DNA of 5,124 nt. Origin: Acidobacteriaceae bacterium. GTDB taxonomy: Bacteria; Acidobacteriota; Terriglobia; Terriglobales; Acidobacteriaceae. The position numbers and the translations under genes are program-made. How positions within the stretch are numbered: position 1 is the first letter of the stretch; each line of letters opens with the position of its first letter. This document shows positions 1 through 5,124 of this stretch, piece after piece. The notes under the pieces are model-generated. The model had not been told where the DNA came from and made no database searches. It saw only the letters and a list, made by a program, of their open reading frames with translations. The DNA lies in assembly GCA_003164255.1 (NCBI GenBank), contig PLST01000034.1, positions 466 through 5,589 on the forward strand, in the 5' to 3' direction.

Positions 1-1
1 G

Positions 2-163
2 TCATGGGAGGGTGACTTAACGTGCGGGGACTATTACGGAAAAGCCGTACTTCTGCCGGAATTAGGGAAAGAGCGGCAGATTGGCATTTGGGACAAAGCA
101 TACTGGCACCTCGGGAGCTCCGATAAGACACGGAATCCCCTAAGAAATCAATTGAGGGAGTGA
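2..163 (+). CDS. C-terminal end of an unrecognised protein (5' partial)
   Basis: This frame is open from the left edge to a TGA at 161-163 and gives 53 residues. The start lies outside the window. The peptide looks like genuine protein: it mixes hydrophobic and charged residues, with a Gly-Asp-Tyr-Tyr-Gly-Lys stretch at 28-43, a Leu-Leu-Pro-Glu-Leu segment at 50-64, and an aromatic Ile-Trp-Asp-Lys-Ala-Tyr-Trp-His segment at 86-109, ending in a polar tail. The other plus-strand frames stop early (12-14 and 18-20) or read as arginine-rich peptide. G or C is at the third position in 31 of 53 codons. I could not assign a family or function. It is convergent with the large receptor gene, whose stop is about 235 bases away, and the hairpin at 342-367 could terminate both. 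The call rests only on frame openness and residue composition. Confidence 0.5.
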   Translation, partial: SWEGDLTCGDYYGKAVLLPELGKERQIGIWDKAYWHLGSSDKTRNPLRNQLRE

Positions 164-336
164 TTTACTTTAACGGGAAAGCGACCACGATTTCAACAGG
201 TAGCGGGCTTGATTGTGCGCGGCAGGTAATGTCGCTTTCATGGTATCAAAAAGAATTTAAATCGATAAAATTCGTGTTTTCAAGTGCATACGGGCGGAAT
301 GTCGGGGAGGAAGGCGCGAGTCCGGCAACGAGGCAC

Positions 337-367
337 AAAAAAGCGCGGCGGCCGAAGCCGCCGCGCT
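337..367 (-). terminator. Strong intrinsic terminator of the receptor gene, possibly bidirectional
   Basis: The arms 342-352 and 357-367 are perfectly complementary over 11 bp, ten of them G-C. On the minus strand the loop reads TTCG closed by a C-G pair, the exceptionally stable C(UUCG)G tetraloop. A run of T follows directly (complement of A337-A342). The hairpin begins about 30 bases after the receptor stop codon. On the plus strand the loop is CGAA and the following bases, 367-375, are T-rich but interrupted, so weaker termination of the convergent left gene is plausible. The rest of 164-397 shows no gene; it is relatively AT-rich around 240-290. Confidence 0.9.
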
Positions 368-397
368 CTTGTTTTGGGTCCATTAACCCCAGTGTGT

Positions 398-3300
398 TTA
401 CCACTCCACGCGCAGCGTAATCATCACCTGGCGCACGCTGTACGCAAAGTTGCTGTTGGCGCTGGTGTCGGCGCCAAAGCCGTTCCGCGTGTTAAACAGT
501 CCGGCCGTGTTCGCGTTGGCGGCCTGGGGCACATATTGCATCACGGTGCACTCGATCTGGGTTTGACCGGAGATGGCGCCGAACGTCCCGCCAGAAGGAA
601 TTGTGCAAGGCTGGAGTACGTTGGTCACGCCACTCACAGTCGCAGTCGAGTTCGACGACATGTTATATGCGGTCGTGCTGACGCCGGTGATGTTGGGATG
701 GTTGGCCACGTTGAACATTTCGCCCATCAATTGCAGGTGATACGGCTTGTCCTGCACTGGAATGTCGAATTGCTTTTCGATACGCATATCCAGGACGAGC
801 GTGCGGGGCTGATCGAAGGTATTGCGCCCGATGAAGGGGATCCAGTAATTGTTGCCCGCACCGTTCCAGCTTGAGTTCTTCGCCGAATACGAGGGGTATC
901 CAGTGCCGATGGACGCCGAGTAGGGCAGGCCGTTCTGACCCTGGAAGACGGGGTTGAAGCTCCAGTCGTTGGCAAGCGCCTTTAGCAAGCGGTTGGGAGC
1001 GTTGACGGTGGGCGAATTGATGAGCGCGTAAGCGACGACACGGTTGCCGACGTTGAAATTCGAGTTTCCGTAGTTGGCGCCCTTGTAATAGCCGTCGATG
1101 TTATAGGGATCCATCCAGCCGCTGCTGAGGGTGGTCGTGGTTTCGTTCTGGTCCCAGTCCAGAGCGTGCGACCAAGTGTAGTTGGCGTCGAACTGGATGA
1201 GCTTCGAGGTCCGGTTCTCGATCTCCGCCACCATGCCGTTATAGCTGGCGTTGACGTTCGAGAACAGCTCGTTGACTGCGCCAAAGTTGGTATTGAGGTA
1301 GCCGTTGTAAATGGGAACGTTGTAAGTGGTGCCGCTCGGGATCGGGCTCTGGCCGCTGGTGTCGTAGACATAAACCACCGCAGTGTTGACGCCATTCACG
1401 CTAGTCGACTGGTTAGTTGTGCCAGTGTTGGGGTTGGGATTCAGGTTGATATTGAGTGCGTTCGGCAGTTCTCGACTGAGAGCGCCCATGTAGCTGAGCT
1501 GGAAAATAGTGCCACGGCCGATTTCCTGCTGGACGGCGGCGTCGAACTCGTGCACTTCGGGGTTGCGGAAGCCCTGGGCGAAGAAGTAGCTGGTCGGACC
1601 CGATCCGCCACCACTCGGGATGAGGTTGGGGAAGAGCGGCGTGGCAGGGTTCGTCGAGTTGTACGTCGTGGTGGCGGAGTTGAACGTATTCGGCTGGATA
1701 GTGGCGGAGGTGAACTGGCCGGTGAAGCTGCCCGTATCGAGCAAGTTGTTGAGGAGCACGCCGTTGGTTACGCGGCCGAAGTAGAGGCCGTAACCGATGC
1801 GGACCGTGGTCCTGCCCGATCCGAAGGGATCGTAGGCGATGCCGATGCGGGGACCGAAGTTGGTCTTGTCGCTCGGGTGGTTGGCGAGGTTGGCGTTGGC
1901 GGCCAACGTGGGGCAAGTCTGGGTAGGCACGGCGAGATTGGCATTGCTGGTCCCGCAAATGCCGTTTGTCGACGAACCCAGGTACGGGGTGAAGGTATAG
2001 GTTTTTGAGCCCAGAGTCGCAGTGGATGGGGTAATGAGGTTCGAATACGGGGCGGGCAGGCCTTCATAGTCGTAGCGGATGCCCAGGTCGAATGTCAGCC
2101 GCGGGTTGATTTTCCAGTGATCCTCACCAAAGAAGCCATAGTCCATCGTGTTGATAGACCATGCCGGCGAACCGAAGCCTTGCACCAGGGTTCCGCAAGC
2201 GCCCTGCCCGGTGTAGTTCGTGCTCGAACTGCCCGGCGCCGTGACGGAACTTCCAATATTGCATACGCCGGTGCCGTTGGCCTTGGCGTTGGACTCGTTG
2301 AGGACATCGGCAAAGTAGTTGGTGAGGTAGCTGTAAGACCAAACTCCATTGCCCTCGTAGGTGTTGTTCATGATGTCGTAATTGTGGACGAGGTCGACAC
2401 CAAATTTGAAGTCGTGGTTGCCATGGATCCATGCCGCGGTATCGCCCACCTGCCACTTGTGCTCATCGGGCAGAGCTTTGCGATAGGAGTAGTACGGCGA
2501 ACCGAGATAGAAGCCGGTCGACGAGGGGCTGTCGAGCGAGACTTCAGGGACATTGGGCGCAAGGCCGCCGCCGGCCGCAGTCACACCGTTGAAGCCTTGC
2601 AGATACTGCTTACTGTAACTGCTGACCGGCTGCTGACCCTCGTCGTCCAACTCGCGGCCGAACTGATAGCGCACTTCGTTCGAGATGGTGCTGGTGATTT
2701 GGCTGTCCAGCTTTGTGAGGCCGTAGTCGACCTTTACGAAGTCCGTGCCGAAAGTATCGATGGAATAGTCGTTGGTGGCCTGGGTCTGAACGCCACCCGG
2801 CGAATCCCAGCGCAGACGGTGGTAGAGAAAGCTCACGTGATTCTTTTCGTTGATCTGCCAGTCGAGCTTGGGCGTGTTCAGTTCCTCATAACCGCGACGG
2901 GGAACGGAGCCGAGGTCCGAGAGCAGGTTCACCAATTGGGTGTCGTAAGCCGTAGCGCCGGCAGAGTAGCTGGGGTAGCCCATACGCGCGGCCAATTCGC
3001 AGGCCTGCTGGTCGATGGTGCTGGCGGCGGCAATGCCAGTGCCAGGCTTGATGTAGCCCGCATTGGATCCTGTGAGGTTGCAGGTGTAATTCGTGGTGTT
3101 GATGGTCGCATCCGGGAGGGTAAAGAAGGTGCTGGGCGAGGTAGCCTTGGCAGTTCCGGGAAAGTTGCGGTCGTACTGGTTGAATCCATAGAACCAGAAG
3201 AGCTTGTCCTTCTTGAGGGCGCCGCCGGCGTCGAAGCCCCACTCTTTGCGCCAGTCCTTGGGCTTGTAGTAAGGGAAGCTGAAAACAGGCACGGTCGCGG

Positions 3301-4147
3301 TGCCGGTATTGATGGCTGTGGTGGTGAAAGGATTCACCGTGCCCCAGTCATTATCGCGATCGGAGAAGTAAGCGATGCCATGCAGGGTGTTGCCGCCGGT
3401 CTTGGTGATGGCGTTGATGACGCCGCCGGCAGCGCGCCCGTATTCGGCTGAGTAGACGCCGGTGTTGACGGTGAACTCCTCGATCGCATATTTCGAGGTC
3501 GAGTAGCCCTCGCGGGTGCGGCCGCGCTCCTCGGAGTAGTACGCCTGGTTGTCGTCGGCGCCGTCCACCTCAACGTTGTTGAGGATGGGGCTGATGCCGC
3601 GGAAGGCGACGAGGCCGAACCCATTGGAATCGCCCACAGCGCCCGGAGTCAGCAGGGTCATATCGGACCAGCGTCCGCCGTTCAGCGGCAGATCCTCAAT
3701 ATTGTGCGTGCTCAGCGTGGAGCTGATTTCCGGCGACTCGAAGTTCAGAACCGGAGCTTCGCCGGTGACTTCGACGTTCGTGGTCGCGGCGCCCGTCACC
3801 ATGTGCGGGCTGACTTCCGACACCTCGTTGACCACGACGATCAAGTTGACTTCCTTGAACGTCTCAAAACCCGGAGCCGTGATCGTGACGGTATATGTTC
3901 CCGGCTGCACCTGTGGCGCCTTGTAGTAGCCGCTGGCGTCGGATTTCAGGCTAGTCGCGGCATTCGTGCCGTTGTTGACGATGCTGACGGTCGCGCCGGG
4001 TACCACAGCGCCAGTTGGGTCGAATACCGTACCGGCAATTGCGCCTTCAGTGTATGTCTGAGCATTCAGTACGACCGAGCTCATACACAACGCGAGGATG
4101 AACAGCGCCGAGGCGAACAGGCCCAGGCGAATTCGATTGGATATCAT
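398..4147 (-). CDS. Oar-like TonB-dependent outer-membrane receptor with N-terminal carboxypeptidase-regulatory-like domain
   Basis: This gene encodes 1249 residues and is complete. Residues 1-29 form a signal peptide: a basic N-terminus, a hydrophobic core and likely cleavage at Ala29|Gln30. Cys21 follows Leu, so it is not a lipobox. Residues about 36-117 match the carboxypeptidase-regulatory-like beta-sandwich (Gly-x-Val-x-Asp-Pro-x-Gly-Ala-Val-Val-Pro-Gly-Ala near 39-52, Pro-Gly-Thr-Tyr at 82-85, Ala-Pro-Gly-Phe at 91-94). A TonB-box-like Val-Glu-Val-Thr-Gly lies at 125-129. The plug covers about 140-250, with Leu-Pro-Leu-Asn-Gly at 153-157, Phe-Arg-Gly at 182-184, Asp-Gly at 195-196 and Ala-Glu-Tyr-Gly-Arg at 234-238. 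The rest is beta-barrel, with typical strands near 668-693 and 762-795, and ends in Arg-Val-Glu-Trp, an aromatic C-terminus usual for outer-membrane proteins. Length fits acidobacterial family members. The mature part has eight cysteines in four local pairs. The family uses TonB energy for uptake of large substrates; the substrate here is unknown. ATG 4145-4147 is chosen for its ribosome binding site and signal peptide. A terminator follows. Confidence 0.95.
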   Translation of the reverse strand: MISNRIRLGLFASALFILALCMSSVVLNAQTYTEGAIAGTVFDPTGAVVPGATVSIVNNGTNAATSLKSDASGYYKAPQVQPGTYTVTITAPGFETFKEVNLIVVVNEVSEVSPHMVTGAATTNVEVTGEAPVLNFESPEISSTLSTHNIEDLPLNGGRWSDMTLLTPGAVGDSNGFGLVAFRGISPILNNVEVDGADDNQAYYSEERGRTREGYSTSKYAIEEFTVNTGVYSAEYGRAAGGVINAITKTGGNTLHGIAYFSDRDNDWGTVNPFTTTAINTGTATVPVFSFPYYKPKDWRKEWGFDAGGALKKDKLFWFYGFNQYDRNFPGTAKATSPSTFFTLPDATINTTNYTCNLTGSNAGYIKPGTGIAAASTIDQQACELAARMGYPSYSAGATAYDTQLVNLLSDLGSVPRRGYEELNTPKLDWQINEKNHVSFLYHRLRWDSPGGVQTQATNDYSIDTFGTDFVKVDYGLTKLDSQITSTISNEVRYQFGRELDDEGQQPVSSYSKQYLQGFNGVTAAGGGLAPNVPEVSLDSPSSTGFYLGSPYYSYRKALPDEHKWQVGDTAAWIHGNHDFKFGVDLVHNYDIMNNTYEGNGVWSYSYLTNYFADVLNESNAKANGTGVCNIGSSVTAPGSSSTNYTGQGACGTLVQGFGSPAWSINTMDYGFFGEDHWKINPRLTFDLGIRYDYEGLPAPYSNLITPSTATLGSKTYTFTPYLGSSTNGICGTSNANLAVPTQTCPTLAANANLANHPSDKTNFGPRIGIAYDPFGSGRTTVRIGYGLYFGRVTNGVLLNNLLDTGSFTGQFTSATIQPNTFNSATTTYNSTNPATPLFPNLIPSGGGSGPTSYFFAQGFRNPEVHEFDAAVQQEIGRGTIFQLSYMGALSRELPNALNINLNPNPNTGTTNQSTSVNGVNTAVVYVYDTSGQSPIPSGTTYNVPIYNGYLNTNFGAVNELFSNVNASYNGMVAEIENRTSKLIQFDANYTWSHALDWDQNETTTTLSSGWMDPYNIDGYYKGANYGNSNFNVGNRVVAYALINSPTVNAPNRLLKALANDWSFNPVFQGQNGLPYSASIGTGYPSYSAKNSSWNGAGNNYWIPFIGRNTFDQPRTLVLDMRIEKQFDIPVQDKPYHLQLMGEMFNVANHPNITGVSTTAYNMSSNSTATVSGVTNVLQPCTIPSGGTFGAISGQTQIECTVMQYVPQAANANTAGLFNTRNGFGADTSANSNFAYSVRQVMITLRVEW

Positions 4148-4152
4148 AACTG

Positions 4153-4158
4153 CCCTCC
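4153..4158 (-). promoter_or_regulatory. Ribosome binding site of the Oar-like receptor
   Basis: On the minus strand this reads GGAGGG, a near-perfect Shine-Dalgarno sequence. It is separated by five bases (CAGTT) from the ATG at 4145-4147. It fixes the start of the receptor, whose first residues then form a proper signal peptide. Confidence 0.85.
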
Positions 4159-4210
4159 AAAGTAATGGTTTGCGTTCAACAGAAAACTGCGTAGACGAAA
4201 AGCTGCGCTG

Positions 4211-4252
4211 CCGGTGCGATGCTGCCGCACGGTGGCTAGCGCGCCAGGCGCG
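4211..4252 (-). other. GC-rich hairpins in the presumed receptor leader
   Basis: The arms 4214-4218 and 4226-4230 pair perfectly over five bases around a seven-base loop. Two more G-C pairs (4211-4212 with 4231-4232) extend the stem past a one-base bulge. Just beside it, 4240-4252 is a 13-base odd-length palindrome. The segment ends about 50 bases before the ribosome binding site. If the leader is transcribed this far, the structures would lie in the 5' untranslated RNA. They match no known riboswitch that I recognise and may simply reflect local GC richness. Confidence 0.25.
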
Positions 4253-4684
4253 GGGAAATGGTCGTTTGAATTCACACTCACAAGAGACACCAAAGGCGCC
4301 TCAACGAGCAAAAGTGCTGCGACGTTCCCACTTTGCAAACGTACAAGCTCTTGATGAAGACGATGTGAAGGATGAGCAAACGGTGCGTAAACGCGAGATT
4401 GCCGAATCGCGCCGCTACGGGTCCGCGGATTCGTCCGACAATTCGGTAGAAGAGATCGATTTTTTGAAAAACTATATTGAAGCTTTGCTGTCATGCCCTC
4501 ACGCGAATCCAAAATTTCTTTCGGAAACACAAATGCCAGGGATGCAATTCAGCGCAGTGGCTTTAAAAGGACCGATGGCAATCGCCTATCGTGTGATTGC
4601 TGCGCCTGGATGCATCTGTTTCTCATGCTTCAGCCGCGTAAACGTCGCAAACTGAAGAACCCCTCGATGCAATGTCCCGGGGGT

Positions 4685-4863
4685 ATATCTATCTCAGGAG
4701 AAGTCATTGTAGGACAAGGGAACCCGGTATTCCAAGGGGGAAATGCAAAATGTCCTTCGATTTCCGCGTGAAAACAAGATGGCTGCGGAGGGATTTTGTG
4801 GAAAAGGGGTCTGAAACCCCGCAACAACCAACGAGACAGGAAGGAAATCGGGAAGATAGATGT
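4685..4863. repeat. Nested inverted repeats, candidate structured RNA or dispersed intergenic element
   Basis: Exact inverted repeats nest without crossing. The outer pair is 4687-4694 with 4854-4861 (8 bp). Inside it lie 4711-4716 with 4751-4756 (6 bp, enclosing a 4-bp stem 4719-4722 with 4730-4733) and 4758-4765 with 4843-4850 (8 bp). The latter encloses the small hairpin 4806-4810 with 4816-4820. On plus-strand RNA the outer stem gains a U-G wobble and one further pair (4685-4686 with 4862-4863). Together they would fold as a branched structure with a multi-way junction. TGTCCTT also occurs twice as a direct repeat (4751 and 4861). No known RNA family was recognised. Individually, repeats of this length can arise by chance. 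Confidence 0.25.
4802..4820 (-). terminator. Small terminator-like hairpin with a T run
   Basis: On the minus strand GGGGT pairs with ACCCC (4816-4820 with 4806-4810) around a five-base TTCAG loop and is followed at once by TTTT (complement of A4802-A4805). The T run is on the minus-strand 3' side only, so it fits termination of transcripts coming from the partial receptor at 4954-5124, about 135 bases upstream. The stem is only five pairs, so the call is tentative. Confidence 0.3.
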
Positions 4864-4874
4864 CCTTGGCGGAA

Positions 4875-4918
4875 CTGCTCCCCCACCCCACTGAGAATGA
4901 AGGCGGGTGGGAGAACAG
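4875..4918 (-). terminator. 14-bp stem-loop downstream of the partial receptor
   Basis: The arms 4905-4918 and 4875-4888 form a continuous 14-bp stem on minus-strand RNA, with two G-U wobbles (4878 with 4915, 4881 with 4912) and a 16-base loop. On plus-strand RNA those two positions would be C-A mismatches, so the structure favours minus-strand transcription. It starts about 35 bases after the stop of the partial receptor, a usual terminator position. No T run follows, so it may act as an atypical terminator or an mRNA 3'-end stabiliser. Confidence 0.45.
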
Positions 4919-4953
4919 TACTTCAGGCGTGCGAATGCTCCTAAGACGGTCGT

Positions 4954-5124
4954 TTAACGGATGCTTCCCGGACCCCAGCGAAGACGCAGGCCGGTGCGGA
5001 TCGTGAAGGGCAAACTGGGATAGCCGATAGGAGCGATGTGCTGATTGTCAAGCAGGTTTTCCCCTTGAGCGAAGACGTCCAACCAAGGCAACACCTGGAA
5101 ACTCGCTCCCAGATCCACTTTGGC
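4954..5124 (-). CDS. C-terminal end of a classical TonB-dependent receptor (5' partial)
   Basis: Read on the minus strand from the right edge, this frame gives 56 residues and stops at TAA (4954-4956); the gene continues beyond the window. The peptide shows the hallmark end of a TonB-dependent receptor barrel: alternating strand residues leading to Asp-Val-Phe-Ala-Gln-Gly-Glu-Asn-Leu-Leu-Asp (residues 16-26 of the visible part), the family's 'xENLxD' motif; then Gly-Tyr-Pro at 34-36 and a final strand Thr-Gly-Leu-Arg-Leu-Arg-Trp at 44-50. Six residues (Gly-Pro-Gly-Ser-Ile-Arg) follow the last aromatic. This pattern fits classical siderophore, cobalamin or similar receptors better than the Oar-like type next to it. 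It would be an outer-membrane importer driven by TonB; the substrate cannot be told from this fragment. It is on the same strand as the Oar-like receptor but separated by about 800 bases with terminator-like hairpins, so it is probably a separate unit. Confidence 0.85.
   Translation of the reverse strand, partial: AKVDLGASFQVLPWLDVFAQGENLLDNQHIAPIGYPSLPFTIRTGLRLRWGPGSIR

Larger units (their letters stand above)
4148..4953. other. Long intergenic region between two receptor genes; no convincing gene
   Basis: About 800 bases separate the start of the Oar-like receptor from the stop of the upstream receptor. Several overlapping frames are open on both strands, but their peptides are rich in Ser, Arg, Pro and Cys, resemble no family I know, and lack good ribosome binding sites. 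I therefore call none of them. The part nearest the receptor (4200-4257) is GC-rich and hairpin-forming; 4440-4530 is more AT-rich; 4685-4918 holds nested inverted repeats and two terminator-like hairpins. A promoter for the receptor must lie here or further upstream, but no clear -35/-10 pair of the housekeeping type was found on the minus strand. Confidence 0.7.

Noticed and set aside
160..420. An 86-residue plus-strand frame starting with GTG that overlaps the stop of the left gene
   Set aside because: It reads straight through the terminator hairpin and into the receptor's 3' end, and its second half is Arg/Pro/Lys-rich nonsense.
2117..3451. A 444-residue open frame on the plus strand, antisense to the receptor
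   Set aside because: It mirrors the codon bias of the receptor on the other strand; the peptide is Val/Gly/Arg-rich with no recognisable domain, while the receptor frame is unmistakable.
4455..4495. TATAGT-like -10 element on the minus strand near an AT-rich patch
   Set aside because: The TGACA-like element is only about 12 bases from it and no good -35 lies at 16-18 bases; it is also over 300 bases from the receptor start.
4144..4530. A 128-residue minus-strand frame whose TGA overlaps the receptor ATG (ATGA), suggesting translational coupling
   Set aside because: It starts with GTG without a ribosome binding site, has a Ser/Arg-rich composition and runs through the GC-rich hairpins; the overlap is probably chance because the receptor has its own strong ribosome binding site.
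4098..4655. A 185-residue plus-strand frame covering the receptor start and leader
   Set aside because: It begins inside the receptor's signal-peptide coding region on the opposite strand and has no recognisable domain or good ribosome binding site.
4672..4944. Several small open frames on both strands in 4493-4944 that could be small proteins
   Set aside because: They overlap each other and the inverted repeats, have no strong ribosome binding sites and unlikely compositions; better explained as non-coding sequence.
4685..4953. A cobalamin or other known riboswitch upstream of the receptor
   Set aside because: No B12-box-like or other conserved riboswitch core could be recognised on either strand, and the segment is over 500 bases from the receptor start.

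Overview
The window looks like chromosomal DNA from an acidobacterium (Acidobacteriota, probably the Terriglobia/Acidobacteriia lineage). The main evidence is a single 1249-residue outer-membrane receptor of the Oar-like type: a secreted protein with an N-terminal carboxypeptidase-regulatory-like domain, then a TonB plug, then a very long beta-barrel. Such proteins are strongly expanded in that phylum. The assignment is an inference from protein style and moderately high GC, not from a marker gene.

Layout from left to right. (1) Bases 2-163, plus strand: the last 53 codons of a gene that begins outside the window; its family was not recognised. (2) Bases 164-397: a short convergent intergenic gap holding a very strong terminator hairpin (342-367) that has a UUCG tetraloop when read on the minus strand. 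It ends the receptor gene and may also stop transcription of the left gene. (3) Bases 398-4147, minus strand: the complete Oar-like TonB-dependent receptor, with a clear GGAGGG ribosome binding site five bases before its ATG. (4) Bases 4148-4953: about 800 bases without a convincing gene. They contain the receptor leader, a set of nested inverted repeats (about 4685-4863) and two hairpins oriented as minus-strand terminators. (5) Bases 4954-5124, minus strand: the last 56 codons of a second TonB-dependent receptor of the classical type, continuing beyond the window.

The two receptors share a strand but are separated by a long gap with terminator-like hairpins, so they are probably independent transcription units. 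Both products would sit in the outer membrane and import or bind large substrates using energy from TonB-ExbB-ExbD; the substrates cannot be read from the sequence. No mobile element, CRISPR array, tRNA or rRNA was seen. The less ordinary points are the four local cysteine pairs of the large receptor, the structured 4685-4918 intergenic segment, and the unidentified gene end at the left edge.
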